DNA of 64,000 bases from Bacteriovoracaceae bacterium (GTDB lineage Bacteria > Bdellovibrionota > Bacteriovoracia > Bacteriovoracales > Bacteriovoracaceae). Below the pieces are notes generated by a model. It was not told where the DNA came from. It did not search any database and saw nothing but the letters and a program-made list of their open reading frames with translations. Made by a program: the position numbers and the translations under genes. The stretch is from positions 124,001 to 188,000 of the forward strand of contig JANJTC010000007.1 of the NCBI GenBank assembly GCA_024711325.1. The letters run 5' to 3'. Below, in pieces: positions 53,081-63,983 of the stretch (the stretch's first letter is position 1; every line of letters begins with the position of its first letter).

Positions 53081-53160
53081 ATTTGTAAGATTTTCATAGT
53101 CAGGGGTAAACAAACTTACTCATGGTATGAATGAAATAATTAAAATTGTGAGGAGATTAT

Positions 53161-54036
53161 ATGAAAATGCTCATCAGCCTAATGTCTGTGGCCATGTCTT
53201 TAGGAGCTCTTGCTAGCTCGGTTGAGACTAAAACTTTCTTTTATGACGGTTCCCGGAATTCTGTAGAACTTTTATTTCAAGGTGAGAAAACCCATACTGA
53301 ATATCGTTATGAGAACCGCCAGACGGTTTGTTACCGTGAACAATACATGGGTAATAGAACGACATGTACGGGTGGTGGTAATTCTCCAAGATACTGTACA
53401 AGTTATCCCGTTTATCAAACGGTTCCTTATCCCTGTTCTGAACGGGTGACAGTTCCCTATCAAGTCCATGATTATTTTGTGGATGCTAGAGTCATCGTGG
53501 ATGTATCAAAACTATCTGACGCTGTTACACCAGGTGAAACCATTAAAGTTACTTTAGATGGCGATCATTTATCTTTTAGTGCCCTTGGGTCAAAGAAGTT
53601 TTTAATCGCTACTAAGAAATCTGATATCCAGACTGGTTTTAATGGTCAGGTTAAAATGATCGATGCTTTACTGGCCGTTGAACTGGTTGAAGCTGCTCCG
53701 CTTATGAGCGCACTTAAAATGGATGATTTGTCAGTCGCTGGAAATTTATTAAAGTTTTCAACGAATAAACTTAAGAATATCGGCATCTCTCTTTCAGTAG
53801 AAAAAAAGAAATTTTTTGGTGATGAGATGATTTTCTCTCGTGAACTTTCAGAAGAAGAAGTGACAATGAATGGATCTGAAGCCGAAGTGAATTTTCACCG
53901 TTTAGGATTTGAATTATTGAAAGGTAAGTATGAAATTACTGCGACTTCATTTGTTCGATTTGATGGTCCTATTTTGAATAGCTCACAGTTCAGTGGTCTT
54001 TCCGCTTCAAAAAAACTGGTTTATAAAGTTAGATAA
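53161..54036 (+). CDS. Cys-rich secreted protein of unknown function, tandem copy 2
   Basis: A paralogue of the preceding gene. It has a signal peptide (MKMLISLMSVAMSLGALA), then VETKTFFYDGSRNSV, EKTHTEYRYENRQTVCYRE and four cysteines in a Gly/Tyr/Pro-rich loop, with the C-terminal YKVR ending. The Cys loop differs in length and composition from copy 1, while both sides of it are conserved. GAGGAG precedes the ATG. Each copy has its own terminator, so they may be transcribed separately. Confidence 0.7.
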   Translation: MKMLISLMSVAMSLGALASSVETKTFFYDGSRNSVELLFQGEKTHTEYRYENRQTVCYREQYMGNRTTCTGGGNSPRYCTSYPVYQTVPYPCSERVTVPYQVHDYFVDARVIVDVSKLSDAVTPGETIKVTLDGDHLSFSALGSKKFLIATKKSDIQTGFNGQVKMIDALLAVELVEAAPLMSALKMDDLSVAGNLLKFSTNKLKNIGISLSVEKKKFFGDEMIFSRELSEEEVTMNGSEAEVNFHRLGFELLKGKYEITATSFVRFDGPILNSSQFSGLSASKKLVYKVR

Positions 54037-54042
54037 GATTCT

Positions 54043-54076
54043 AAAAAAAGGGCCCCCAAAAGGGGCCTTTTTTTTA
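54043..54076. terminator. Bidirectional terminator between secreted gene copy 2 and lysA
   Basis: GGCCCC (54051-54056) and GGGGCC (54062-54067) form a GC-rich stem, flanked by an A7 run on the left and a T8 run on the right. The lysA stop codon lies within its T-run, at 54074-54076. Confidence 0.9.
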
Positions 54077-55339
54077 GAGCAATTCCGAATAGTCCTGCGC
54101 TTTATTCACAATCTTTATTTTTTTATTTCTTAAAATGAGAAGCTCAAGGGGTCTTCCCCGCAAATTATAATTGGAGCCCATACTAAAGCCATAAGCTCCA
54201 GTGTCCAACAACACCAGTAAATCCCCAGTTTTTAGAGTTGGCATAAGACGGTTGGAACCGAAACAATCGGTAGTTTCACAGATCGGTCCTACAATGTGAC
54301 AGGATTTAGTCGCTTTGCCTTGGGCGACCGGTAAGAGTCCGTGGTAAGCACCATAAAGGGATGGGCGCATAAAATCATTCATTCCACCGTCAACGATGAC
54401 AAAATGATTCTCTTCAGAGATTTTATTTCTTAAAACCTTCATGACGAAGATTCCGGCCTTGGCCACAATTCTTCTGCCTGGCTCAAAGACGACTCTTGGT
54501 TTTAAGTCAGATTTGGCATAGAAGTTTTTTTGAAGGGCCTCGGATACAATCCCCATATACTGTGAAACATGAGGGAGAGTGGGGGATTCATCTGGATGGT
54601 AGTCCACTCCCAGTCCGCCGCCCACATCAAGGAATTCCAATGGGGCCTTGGTTTTTAAGGCCACGTCACATAACTTAACTAAAGCTCGTTTGGTTGCCTT
54701 AAGATCTAATAGCTGACTGCCAATATGAATGGACAGGCCTACAAACTTACTATGACTCCAATACTTCTTTTGACCGAGTGAACTTAGGATATCATTTTGC
54801 AGGAGACCAAATTTGTGAGTCTTGTTTCCAGTGGAGATATGTTTATGAGTCTTGGGCTGAACAACCGGATTTAGCCTGAAACAAATCCGGGCATTTCTTT
54901 TTGTTTTCTTCGCACATTGATTGATGAGTTCCAGTTCTTCGAGTGATTCGACGTTGAAGGAGAAGATGCCTGTCGTAGATGCTTTTAAAGCATAGAGGAT
55001 TTCTTCTTCGGTTTTGCCGACCCCAGAAAAAACAATTTTATCGGGAGAAATTCCGGCCTCGATGGCCCGTTTTAATTCACCACCTGAAACGATATCCGCT
55101 CCTGAACCAAGTGCTGCCAGAACTTTCAAAAGTTCGCGATTCGGATTTGATTTTAGAGCAAAACAAACCAGAGGATCTGGTAGATTGGCCTTAAGCGCAC
55201 CCTGATAAAAATCGAGATAGTTCGCCGTCAATATTTCTTCTGAATAAAGAAAGAATGGGGTTTTATGTTTTCTGGCAATGGTGTGGATATCAATTTTTGA
55301 GAATTGAAGTTTTTTATTTTTATAGTCTACGTGTTTCAT
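54074..55339 (-). CDS. lysA: Diaminopimelate decarboxylase
   Basis: A PLP enzyme making L-lysine from meso-diaminopimelate. The PLP lysine is in VCFALKSNPN, with the family motifs SGGELKRA, FLDVGGGLGVDY, and C-terminal CETTDCF and GAYGFSMGSNYN. The reading frame extends to 55363, but the ATG at 55339 overlaps the pyrE stop as ATGA and gives a normal start; 421 residues. It is the last gene of the pyrimidine operon. Confidence 0.95.
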   Translation of the reverse strand: MKHVDYKNKKLQFSKIDIHTIARKHKTPFFLYSEEILTANYLDFYQGALKANLPDPLVCFALKSNPNRELLKVLAALGSGADIVSGGELKRAIEAGISPDKIVFSGVGKTEEEILYALKASTTGIFSFNVESLEELELINQCAKKTKRNARICFRLNPVVQPKTHKHISTGNKTHKFGLLQNDILSSLGQKKYWSHSKFVGLSIHIGSQLLDLKATKRALVKLCDVALKTKAPLEFLDVGGGLGVDYHPDESPTLPHVSQYMGIVSEALQKNFYAKSDLKPRVVFEPGRRIVAKAGIFVMKVLRNKISEENHFVIVDGGMNDFMRPSLYGAYHGLLPVAQGKATKSCHIVGPICETTDCFGSNRLMPTLKTGDLLVLLDTGAYGFSMGSNYNLRGRPLELLILRNKKIKIVNKAQDYSELL

Positions 55340-55953
55340 GGGAATACGACGCTCTTTCTCCATTCGAGGACCTGGTTTAATGCTTGTTCATTAAGCATTT
55401 TATTATCATAGGCGACTTTTGCCAGGACTTCAAAGTTTGAGAGAGAAAGATATTTAAGACCATTTGCCTGGAAGATTTCCTGAGCTTGAGGGAAATCGTA
55501 GGTGAAGATACTCATGACTGATTCAGCCTTCATACCGGCTTCTTCAACTTTTTTGGCCGCGGCGATGGAGCTCTTTCCGGTTGAAATTAAATCTTCAATT
55601 AAAACCGCTGTCTTGCCTGGCATGGCAACACCTTCGATGGCATTTTGTCGACCATGGTCTTTGCTGGTACTTCTTACATAAATCATGGGAAGTTTTAGTT
55701 CGTAGGCGATCCATGCGGCCCAGGGAATCCCCGCAGTGGCGGTACCGGCAATGACATCAACTTTTAACTGACGAACAGCTTCAGCAAAGGCCTTAATGAC
55801 AAAATCTCTGGATTCCACAGTTGAGATAAGAAGTCGATTATCGCAGTAAACCGGGGATTTAATTCCTGAGGTCCAGGTAAAAGGATCATTCGGACGAAGG
55901 AAGACGGCCTTTTCTTTCAAAAGGATTTGGGCGACAGATTCAGCAATATTCAT
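55336..55953 (-). CDS. pyrE: Orotate phosphoribosyltransferase
   Basis: Converts orotate and PRPP to OMP. The PRPP motif is AVLIEDLISTGKSS, with FTWTSGIKSPVYCDNR (usual SGxxSPxYxDxR) and VIAGTATAGIPWA. The 205-residue length is normal. Only 2 bp separate it from pyrF, the next step in the pathway, and it overlaps lysA by 4 nt. Confidence 0.95.
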   Translation of the reverse strand: MNIAESVAQILLKEKAVFLRPNDPFTWTSGIKSPVYCDNRLLISTVESRDFVIKAFAEAVRQLKVDVIAGTATAGIPWAAWIAYELKLPMIYVRSTSKDHGRQNAIEGVAMPGKTAVLIEDLISTGKSSIAAAKKVEEAGMKAESVMSIFTYDFPQAQEIFQANGLKYLSLSNFEVLAKVAYDNKMLNEQALNQVLEWRKSVVFP

Positions 55954-55955
55954 AA

Positions 55956-56651
55956 TTAAAAACCTTTTAGAATTGATTCAAGGGTCGCTTTCGGGTTGGG
56001 AGACTGGGTAATGGGTCGTCCAATGACCATATAATCTGTCCCGAGGAGTAAGGCCTCTTGAGGTGTCGTTATACGTTTTTGATCCTGAACTTCACTGCCC
56101 ATTGGTCTGATTCCCGGAGTGACGGTGATAAAGGCCGATCCGCAGATCTGTTTAATTGCCTGAACTTCGTGGGGAGAGGAAACCACTCCGTCACAATCAG
56201 AGTCTTTTGCAAGCTTAGCGTAATGAGTGACACTTTCCAGAATATCGCCAGTAATCCGTTGTTCTTGATTCATTTGTTCTTGGGATGTACTGGTAAGCTG
56301 GGTGACAGCAATTAGTAGCGGATTGGAGCTTCCGGACTTCACAGCTTCTGCTGCCCGTTTCATCATTTCAGATCCACCAGCTGCATGAACATTAACCATG
56401 TCAATTGGCAGTCGAGATAAAGATTTGAGACTTTGCCCAACAGTATTGGGAATATCATGAAGTTTTAAATCCAGAAAAATTTTAAAACCACGCTCCTTAG
56501 CTGCATGAATAATCTGTGGGCCTTGTGAATAAAAAAGTTCCATACCGATTTTAACCCAAACCGGATAACCTTTAAGTTCATCGAGTAAAGGAAGTACTTG
56601 TTCCTTTACTGAAAAGTCCAGGGCAACAATTATTTTTTCAGCATGGTTCAT
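55956..56651 (-). CDS. pyrF: Orotidine 5'-phosphate decarboxylase
   Basis: Converts OMP to UMP. The catalytic Asp/Lys motif is [13 protein letters not shown], the substrate-binding VNVHAAGG and the C-terminal VTPGIRP and VIGRPITQS phosphate sites are present. The 231-residue length is normal. It overlaps carB by 4 nt. Confidence 0.96.
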   Translation of the reverse strand: MNHAEKIIVALDFSVKEQVLPLLDELKGYPVWVKIGMELFYSQGPQIIHAAKERGFKIFLDLKLHDIPNTVGQSLKSLSRLPIDMVNVHAAGGSEMMKRAAEAVKSGSSNPLLIAVTQLTSTSQEQMNQEQRITGDILESVTHYAKLAKDSDCDGVVSSPHEVQAIKQICGSAFITVTPGIRPMGSEVQDQKRITTPQEALLLGTDYMVIGRPITQSPNPKATLESILKGF

Positions 56652-59600
56652 GACAAAGGTTCCATCGAATAAGAATTTCTTTCAATGGTTTTTAAGAGAG
56701 CTTCAGTTGTGTCCAAAGAAGTCAGACAAAGAAGACCTCTCTCCACCGCTACTCGTCTCATCTTAAATCCATCAGATTCAACGTTTTTCCCTTTCGAAAT
56801 AGTATTTACAATCAGTGATATTCTTCCGGATTTGATTTCTTTTATAATGTCATTTTCGGCCTGACCGATTCTGGCAATGGTTCGCACTGGTATGCCAGCT
56901 ACCGCCAGTGCCCGGGCCGTGCCTTCGGTTGCCACAAAATCAAAACCCACTTGATGAAATCGCTTGAAAAGTTTTATCGCATCATCTTTTTCAACATCGT
57001 TAATGGTTGCGAGAATTGTTCCCGAGTCTGGAATGATCACTCCCGCCGCTACAAAAGCTTTATGCAAGGCCTTTTCAAATATTTTATCTTTGCCCATCAC
57101 TTCACCCGTCGATTTCATCTCCGGACCTAGGGCAATTTCAACTTCTGAGAGTTTGGCGAATGAAAAAACCGGGGCCTTAACCGCGACCGTGTCTTTGGGT
57201 GGAAGTGTTCCATGGAAGAGCCCTTGCTTTAAGAGTGATTCTCCCAGAATCGCTTTAGTGGCAATCTTGGCCATCGCCACACCTGTGACTTTAGACAAGA
57301 AGGGGACAGTTCGAGATGCCCGCGGATTAACTTCCAGAACAAACACTTCGCCTTTATAGATGACGAACTGAAGATTAATCAGACCTTTAATGTTGAGGGC
57401 CTTGGTGATGGAAAGGGTGGTTTCAGAAAGCTTATCCAGGATATCCTGAGACACACTTTGAGGAGGGTAGACAGCAATGGAGTCACCAGAGTGGACCCCC
57501 GCCTTTTCAATATGTTCCATAATTCCTGGAATGAAAACCGTTTCGCCATCAGAAATCGCATCGACTTCCATTTCTCGCCCGATCATATAACGATCAATCA
57601 GTACCGGGTGTTCAGGATTAATTTGAACTGCCCGTTTCATGTAATCGAGGAGCTCATGTTCGTTATAGACAATTTCCATCGCCCGTCCACCCAGGACATA
57701 GGAAGGTCTAACGATCACTGGAAAACCCAGATGGGCCGACTTTTCAACGGCTTCATCAATTGAAGTCACCGTACAACCCAAGGGTTGAGCAATCTCAAGA
57801 CCTCTTAATAGTTCTTCAAAGCGGCGTCTGTCTTCAGCTCGATCAATGTCATCTGTTGAAGTTCCAAGAATGGTCACTCCACGCTCAGCTAGTGGCTCGG
57901 CCAGGTTAATCGCCGTTTGGCCGCCAAATTGGACTATGACCCCAATTGGTTTTTCTCTTTCAACGACATTAAAGACATCTTCCAGAGTGAGTGGTTCAAA
58001 ATAAAGCCTGTCTGAAATATTAAAATCAGTGGAAACCGTTTCAGGATTGTTATTGATGATAATCGCTTCATGGCCCATGCTTCTAATTGCTTCAATGGCA
58101 TGGACTGTAGCGTAGTCAAACTCAATACCTTGACCGATTCTAATGGGGCCTGATCCAAGAACAATCACTTTCTTTTTGGTTGATTCTAAAACCTCATCTT
58201 GACTCTCAAAAGTTGAGTAGTAGTACGGCGTGAAAGATTCAAATTCTCCGGCGCAAGTATCTACCATTTTAAAGACGGGGAGGATTTTATGATTTTTTCT
58301 GAGTTTATAAACTTCATTCTCCGAGATCTTCCAGATACGTGATAAATAACGATCAGAAAAACCAAGTCGTTTGGCCTCAAGAATTCTTTCTGGAGACTTA
58401 TCAGTTTCAAGCTTTTTTTCCATCTCAATAATATTTTGAATTTTTGACAGGAAAAAATAATCGATTTGGGTCAGATCATGAATCTCTTTGGCCGTCACGC
58501 CTACTCGAAGGGCCTCAGCGATAGCAAAGAGGCGCTCATCATCTTGTTTTGCAATCTTCTCTAGCAGTTCTGCTGCTGATCGACCTTTCCACTCCGGGAG
58601 TTCAAGATGGTACAAACCTACTTCCAATGATCGAACTGCTTTAAGTAGTGATTCCTCTAAGGTTCGTCCCAGGGCCATGACTTCACCAGTGGCCTTCATC
58701 TGAGTGCCGAGGCGACGATTGGCAGTAATAAATTTATCAAACGGCCAGCGAGGAATCTTGGTGACCACATAGTCGAGGGCCGGCTCAAAACAAGCAAAAG
58801 TTTTTTTAGTGACGGGATTAATGATTTCATCCAGAGTTTTCCCTACCGCGATTTTAGCGGCAATCTTAGCGATAGGATAACCTGTTGCCTTGGAGGCCAG
58901 GGCAGAGGAGCGGGAGACTCTAGGATTAACTTCAATGACATAGTATTTAAAGGAGTGAGGGTCGAGGGCGTACTGAACGTTACAACCTCCCTCAATTTTT
59001 AGGGAACGGATGATCTTGAGGGCCGATGATCTTAAAAGCTGATATTCTTTATCACTTAACGTCTGGCTGGGAGCAACTACGATTGAGTCACCAGTATGAA
59101 CTCCCACCGGATCAATATTTTCCATGTTACAGACAATGATACAGTTGTCATTTCTATCACGGATAACTTCATATTCAATTTCTTTAAAGCCAGCAATGGA
59201 TCTTTCTATCAAGCACTGTTGGATGGGAGAAGCCGCCAGTCCGGAAGTGGCAGTGCTAATGAGTTCCGCCTCAGTCCGGGCAATACCTCCACCTGTTCCC
59301 CCTAAAGTATAGGCCGGTCGCACTATCAAAGGGTAACCAATCTTGGCGGCAAATTCCAATGACTCTTCAACTGTTGAAACGATGCTACTCTCGGGGACTG
59401 GTTCGCCGATTTCCTGCATGAGATTCTTAAAGAGTTTGCGGTCTTCGGCCTTACGGATGGTATCAACCTGACATCCTAAAAGCTCAACTCCCAAACGTTT
59501 TAAGTGTCCTTCTTCTTCCAGCTTCACTGCAAGATTTAGAGCGGTCTGTCCTCCTAGTGTTGGAACAATTCCATCTGGTCTTTCTTTATGTAGGATTTTT

Positions 59601-59824
59601 AAAAGGAATTCTGTGGTCAATGGTTCAATATAAACTTTATGGGCCGTTTCCTTGTCCGTCATGATGGTCGCGGGGTTGGAGTTTACCAGCACAACTTCCA
59701 GGCCTTCTTCGATCAAGGATTTTACGGCCTGAGTTCCTGAGTAATCAAACTCAGCTGCTTGGCCGATAACGATCGGACCCGAACCAATCACAAGTACTTT
59801 TTTTAAATGAGAATGAACAGGCAT
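56648..59824 (-). CDS. carB: Carbamoyl-phosphate synthase large subunit
   Basis: Makes carbamoyl phosphate for pyrimidine and arginine synthesis. There are two homologous halves, each with an ATP-grasp domain: the first starts [21 protein letters not shown] and the second [19 protein letters not shown] (about residue 555). The C-terminal allosteric MGS-like domain (about 935-1058) is present with [16 protein letters not shown]. 1058 residues is typical. It lies 1 bp after carA. Confidence 0.98.
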   Translation of the reverse strand: MPVHSHLKKVLVIGSGPIVIGQAAEFDYSGTQAVKSLIEEGLEVVLVNSNPATIMTDKETAHKVYIEPLTTEFLLKILHKERPDGIVPTLGGQTALNLAVKLEEEGHLKRLGVELLGCQVDTIRKAEDRKLFKNLMQEIGEPVPESSIVSTVEESLEFAAKIGYPLIVRPAYTLGGTGGGIARTEAELISTATSGLAASPIQQCLIERSIAGFKEIEYEVIRDRNDNCIIVCNMENIDPVGVHTGDSIVVAPSQTLSDKEYQLLRSSALKIIRSLKIEGGCNVQYALDPHSFKYYVIEVNPRVSRSSALASKATGYPIAKIAAKIAVGKTLDEIINPVTKKTFACFEPALDYVVTKIPRWPFDKFITANRRLGTQMKATGEVMALGRTLEESLLKAVRSLEVGLYHLELPEWKGRSAAELLEKIAKQDDERLFAIAEALRVGVTAKEIHDLTQIDYFFLSKIQNIIEMEKKLETDKSPERILEAKRLGFSDRYLSRIWKISENEVYKLRKNHKILPVFKMVDTCAGEFESFTPYYYSTFESQDEVLESTKKKVIVLGSGPIRIGQGIEFDYATVHAIEAIRSMGHEAIIINNNPETVSTDFNISDRLYFEPLTLEDVFNVVEREKPIGVIVQFGGQTAINLAEPLAERGVTILGTSTDDIDRAEDRRRFEELLRGLEIAQPLGCTVTSIDEAVEKSAHLGFPVIVRPSYVLGGRAMEIVYNEHELLDYMKRAVQINPEHPVLIDRYMIGREMEVDAISDGETVFIPGIMEHIEKAGVHSGDSIAVYPPQSVSQDILDKLSETTLSITKALNIKGLINLQFVIYKGEVFVLEVNPRASRTVPFLSKVTGVAMAKIATKAILGESLLKQGLFHGTLPPKDTVAVKAPVFSFAKLSEVEIALGPEMKSTGEVMGKDKIFEKALHKAFVAAGVIIPDSGTILATINDVEKDDAIKLFKRFHQVGFDFVATEGTARALAVAGIPVRTIARIGQAENDIIKEIKSGRISLIVNTISKGKNVESDGFKMRRVAVERGLLCLTSLDTTEALLKTIERNSYSMEPLS

Positions 59825-59825
59825 C

Positions 59826-60899
59826 TTAATTCCTTATCAAGGCTAAAAAATTATCAAACAGCCATCCGGTATCTTCTGGTCCTGGGCATGCTTCAGGATG
59901 ATACTGTACCGAGAAGGCCGGCAGAGTTTTATGTTTAAGTCCTTCAACTGTTGAATCATTGATATTAATCTGGGAAATTTCAAGTTCCGTATTGTTCACT
60001 GATTCAGTGGTTACTGAGTATCCATGATTCTGAGAACTCATGAAGACTTTCCCTAAGGCAAGATCTTTAACCGGATGATTGGCACCCCGGTGTCCAAATT
60101 TTAATTTTTCAGTATTGGCCCCATTGGCCAGAGCGAATAATTGGTGGCCCATGCATATAGAGAACATAGGATAAAGATTTTGAAGTTTCTTGATCACTGG
60201 CAAGACTTCCGGAATATCTTTAGGATCGCCGGGACCATTGGAGAGAAGTACGCCTTCCGGACGATAACTTTGAACCTGTTCGAAAGTAGCGTTGTAAGGC
60301 ACAACGACGACGTCGCAGTTTCGAATCATAAGTGAGCGAAGAATATTCTTCTTATATCCAAAATCCATAAGCACAATTCTTTTACCTGAGCCGGGAAATT
60401 GAATCGGACTTTTAGTAGAGACTCTGACAATTTGGTCCTTTGGCATAGGAGAGGATAAGAGGGATTTAATATTTGTCTCTGGATAATTCTCAGGAATGAG
60501 TAGGGCCTTCATTACCCCTTTATCGCGTATTTTCTTGGTAAGTTCCCGGGTATCTATTCCGGCAATTCCCGGAATTTTAAATCTTTTTAGTAGCTCTCTT
60601 AAAGAATATTCATTCCTCCAGTTAGAGCCTTCCATAGGGCACTCTCTGACTACCATACCTTTGAGGGCGGGAGTAAGAGATTCGAAATCATCTTTATTGA
60701 CCCCATAATTTCCAATCAAAGGGTAAGTCATCACCACCATCTGATCACAGTATGAAGGATCAGAGAGAATTTCCTGATACCCTGTCATACTGGTATTAAA
60801 AACCAGTTCCCCCAGAGAGTGCATATTGTCCAGGTCGTAACCTATGGATTCACCGAGGTATGTATCCCCAGTTTCCAGCACGAGTTTTATTTTCTTCAT
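59826..60899 (-). CDS. carA: Carbamoyl-phosphate synthase small subunit
   Basis: The glutaminase subunit. The N-terminal domain ([28 protein letters not shown]) and the class I amidotransferase domain with the nucleophile in [14 protein letters not shown] and the catalytic His/Glu in [10 protein letters not shown] are present. The frame reaches 60923, but the ATG at 60899 overlaps the pyrB stop as ATGA; 357 residues. Confidence 0.97.
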   Translation of the reverse strand: MKKIKLVLETGDTYLGESIGYDLDNMHSLGELVFNTSMTGYQEILSDPSYCDQMVVMTYPLIGNYGVNKDDFESLTPALKGMVVRECPMEGSNWRNEYSLRELLKRFKIPGIAGIDTRELTKKIRDKGVMKALLIPENYPETNIKSLLSSPMPKDQIVRVSTKSPIQFPGSGKRIVLMDFGYKKNILRSLMIRNCDVVVVPYNATFEQVQSYRPEGVLLSNGPGDPKDIPEVLPVIKKLQNLYPMFSICMGHQLFALANGANTEKLKFGHRGANHPVKDLALGKVFMSSQNHGYSVTTESVNNTELEISQININDSTVEGLKHKTLPAFSVQYHPEACPGPEDTGWLFDNFLALIRN

Positions 60900-61801
60900 G
60901 AATTTTCTCCGCTTGTAACCCATTCCAGGATGGCCATCCTGCTAAATACACCGTTGGCCATTTGTTTAAAAATACGCGACTGCTTATGCTCAACGACTTC
61001 ATCCGCAATCTCAACCCCGCGGTTAAATGGTCCCGGATGGAGAATAATAGCTTCTTTTTTCATTGTTTGGACTCTCGCCTCTGTCAGTCCAAACTGAGCA
61101 TGATAAGACTTAGCATTTAATTCAAGATTCTCATGCCGCTCTAACTGAATTCTGAGCATCATAACAGCATCAACTGAAGGAAGGATCTCGTCAAAATTTG
61201 CTCTTTGAATAAAGGGCCGTGTTTGTAAGGGCAGCAAGCTTTCTGGTCCACAAAGATAAATCTCCATTCCGAATTTTTCTGCTGCCACCATTAATGATCC
61301 TGCCACCCGGGAATGTTTGATGTCTCCACAAACAGCAATTTTTAAACCTGCGAGTTTTCCAAATTCCTGATGGAGAGTTAACAAATCAAGTAAGCCCTGA
61401 GAGGGATGTTCAAGTTTTCCAGCACCGGCGTTTACGAGAGGAAGATCAAACCTACCATGGAGACTATCAAAGACATTATCATCAGCGTGTCTAAGGATAA
61501 TGCTGTCAACCCCAAGGCTTTCAAGTGTTTTGAGAGTGTCATATACAGTTTCTCCTTTTTTTACGCTGGAAGTTTCAGGAACAAAATTGATTACCTCGGC
61601 ACCTAGTCTCTTAGCGGCCACTTCAAATGAACAGCGGGTTCGAGTGCTTGGTTCATAAAAAACGTTAGCGAAAATTTTATATTTTAAGAGGTTATGAATT
61701 TTGTCAGGTTGCTTTTGGAGGGAAAAATAGTGGGCCCTATCAATGAGGGTCTGGATATCAATACAGGAAAAACTAGAGAGTGCCAAAAAATGCTTGATCA
61801 T
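60896..61801 (-). CDS. pyrB: Aspartate carbamoyltransferase catalytic subunit
   Basis: Joins carbamoyl phosphate and aspartate. The carbamoyl-phosphate motif is FYEPSTRTRCSFEVA, with VKKGETVYDTLK, NAGAGKLEHPSQGLLD (usual HPxQ) and LHPGPFNRGVE. The 301-residue length is normal. It starts the operon pyrB-carA-carB-pyrF-pyrE-lysA, with GGGAGGAGA as ribosome site. No pyrI regulatory subunit and no pyrC are present. Confidence 0.96.
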   Translation of the reverse strand: MIKHFLALSSFSCIDIQTLIDRAHYFSLQKQPDKIHNLLKYKIFANVFYEPSTRTRCSFEVAAKRLGAEVINFVPETSSVKKGETVYDTLKTLESLGVDSIILRHADDNVFDSLHGRFDLPLVNAGAGKLEHPSQGLLDLLTLHQEFGKLAGLKIAVCGDIKHSRVAGSLMVAAEKFGMEIYLCGPESLLPLQTRPFIQRANFDEILPSVDAVMMLRIQLERHENLELNAKSYHAQFGLTEARVQTMKKEAIILHPGPFNRGVEIADEVVEHKQSRIFKQMANGVFSRMAILEWVTSGENS

Positions 61802-61982
61802 TCTCCTCCCAGGGATTGAAAGTAGTTGAATATGAATTAAAGAGAATAGAATAGACTAATGAGTGGAAGGCGTGGAAAAATGTCTTGATGCAGAGAGGCA
61901 TCATACCCATAAATTCAGTCCTAGCGTGAATAACTTTGAACTAATCTCTCAAGAACCGCGGCCTTTTGGCAAGAGTTAAATT

Positions 61983-63983
61983 ATGACAGCAAAATTCAAT
62001 CTCGAGTCCCTTTTTAAACCTACCGGAGATCAACCAGTTGCCATCGACCAACTGACAACTGGCTTTAAAAGTAAGAAGAATTTTCAAACCCTTTTAGGGG
62101 TAACAGGTTCTGGAAAGACTTTTGCCATGGCAAATGTCATCCAGAGTCTTGGGAAAAAGACTCTCATTCTGGCACCCAATAAAACATTGGCAGCTCAGTT
62201 ATTCGCTGAATTTAAGGAATTTTTTCCTCATAATGCTGTTGAGTACTTTGTCTCTTATTATGATTATTACCAACCTGAAGCCTATGTGCCCGGATCAGAT
62301 ACTTATATTGAAAAAGATTCGGCCATCAATGATGAAATAGAGAAACTCAGGCATTCAACTACTCGGTCATTATTTGCCAGAGAGGATGTCATCGTTGTGG
62401 CATCTGTCAGTTGTATCTACGGTATCGGTGCTCCTGATGAGTATTTCAATCAGAGAATCATGCTGTTCACTCAGGATAAGATGGAAAGGGATGAGCTCCT
62501 TAAACGGTTAGTGGAGATTCAGTATCAAAGAAATGATATGGATTTTCATCGAGGCACTTTCCGGGTGAGAGGAGATATTGTTGAGGTCTTTCCTGCTTAT
62601 GAAGACTCTCAGGTGGTACGAATTGAATTCTTTGATGATGTCATTGATGGGCTTTTTATTGTGGATCCACTACGTGGGAAGGTCATTCAAGCATTAAACC
62701 GAGTCGATATTTATCCCAAGAGTCATTATGTCGTCGGTAAAGATAAGATGAAATCTGCCATTGAAAACATCAAGTTAGAACTTCGTGAAAGACTCACTCA
62801 ACTTAAAGATGAAAATAAATTGGTGGAAGAGCAACGATTACAGCAGAGAACTTTGCTGGACCTTGAGATGATGGAAGAGATGGGGTTTTGTCCGGGAATT
62901 GAAAATTACTCACGGCACTTGGCAGGCAATAAAGCAGGGGAGCCACCTTTTACTCTATTGGATTATTTTAAAAAAGATTTTCTCCTGATTGTGGATGAGT
63001 CCCATGTTTCTATTCCTCAAGTGGGTGGAATGTATAAAGGCGATCGTGCCCGAAAAATGAATCTGGTCAATTATGGTTTCAGATTACCGAGTGCATTGGA
63101 TAACAGGCCCCTTAATTTTCCTGAATTTGAATCTAAGCTTGATCAGGTGCTTTTTGTTTCGGCCACACCGGCCGATTATGAACTTCAAAAGACGGGTGGA
63201 GAGTATGCAGAGCAGATTATCCGTCCAACTGGTCTTCTAGATCCAGTCATCGAATTTAAAGACGCTAAAAATCAAGTCGATGACATGCTCATTGAGGCCA
63301 AGAAAGTGATTGCCCAGGGATATCGAGTCCTGATTACGACTCTCACAAAGCGACTAGCAGAGGAATTAACATCTTTTTATAGAGGCGTGGGAATGCGGAT
63401 AAAGTACCTGCATTCAGATATTGATACGCTGGAGAGGATGGAAATTTTGCGGGACCTGCGGTTGGGAGAATTTGACATCTTGGTGGGGATTAACCTTTTG
63501 CGAGAGGGTCTGGATATTCCAGAAGTGGCCTTAGTGGGAATTCTGGATGCTGATAAGGAAGGTTTCTTACGATCAACCCGCTCCCTCATTCAGACAATTG
63601 GCCGTGCCGCCCGAAATTCAGAAGGCAGGGTCATCCTGTATGGTTTCAAGAAAACCCCTAGCATTAATGAAGCAATGAAAGTGACTGCAGAACGCAGGAT
63701 TAAACAAACCGAATACAACCAAAAACATGGCCTGACTCCTACGACAGTTAATAAAAAGGTCAGTGGCGGGGTAATCGAGATCCTGAGAGGAACGAAAAAA
63801 TCCGACAAGAAAGGGCGAGTTAAAGAAATTTCCGAGCAAAAGCTTTCCCCTGAAGCAATTGATGCTAAAATTAAAGAGTTAAAACAGCTCATGAAAGAAG
63901 CGGCGACGGGACTCCAGTTTGAGGAAGCGGCCAAGCTCCGGGATGAGATAAAAAGACTTTCTGAACTAAGGTTTATGCTATGA
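61983..63983 (+). CDS. uvrB: UvrABC excision nuclease subunit B
   Basis: The damage-verifying helicase of nucleotide excision repair. Walker A is LGVTGSGKT, the beta-hairpin region is [21 protein letters not shown], the DESH box appears as [13 protein letters not shown], helicase motif VI as [13 protein letters not shown], and a C-terminal UVR domain (about 625-660; [30 protein letters not shown] in part) binds UvrC. 666 residues is normal. Its stop overlaps the next start codon. Confidence 0.98.
   Translation: MTAKFNLESLFKPTGDQPVAIDQLTTGFKSKKNFQTLLGVTGSGKTFAMANVIQSLGKKTLILAPNKTLAAQLFAEFKEFFPHNAVEYFVSYYDYYQPEAYVPGSDTYIEKDSAINDEIEKLRHSTTRSLFAREDVIVVASVSCIYGIGAPDEYFNQRIMLFTQDKMERDELLKRLVEIQYQRNDMDFHRGTFRVRGDIVEVFPAYEDSQVVRIEFFDDVIDGLFIVDPLRGKVIQALNRVDIYPKSHYVVGKDKMKSAIENIKLELRERLTQLKDENKLVEEQRLQQRTLLDLEMMEEMGFCPGIENYSRHLAGNKAGEPPFTLLDYFKKDFLLIVDESHVSIPQVGGMYKGDRARKMNLVNYGFRLPSALDNRPLNFPEFESKLDQVLFVSATPADYELQKTGGEYAEQIIRPTGLLDPVIEFKDAKNQVDDMLIEAKKVIAQGYRVLITTLTKRLAEELTSFYRGVGMRIKYLHSDIDTLERMEILRDLRLGEFDILVGINLLREGLDIPEVALVGILDADKEGFLRSTRSLIQTIGRAARNSEGRVILYGFKKTPSINEAMKVTAERRIKQTEYNQKHGLTPTTVNKKVSGGVIEILRGTKKSDKKGRVKEISEQKLSPEAIDAKIKELKQLMKEAATGLQFEEAAKLRDEIKRLSELRFML

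Noticed and set aside
52105-53111. Shared GGTAAAC element upstream of both Cys-rich secreted genes
   Set aside because: Only 7 nt match, and the distances to the start codons differ (38 and 50 nt), so it may be chance.
56964-57359. A 131-residue open frame opposite carB
   Set aside because: It is a shadow of the carB coding frame with no ribosome site or protein-like features.
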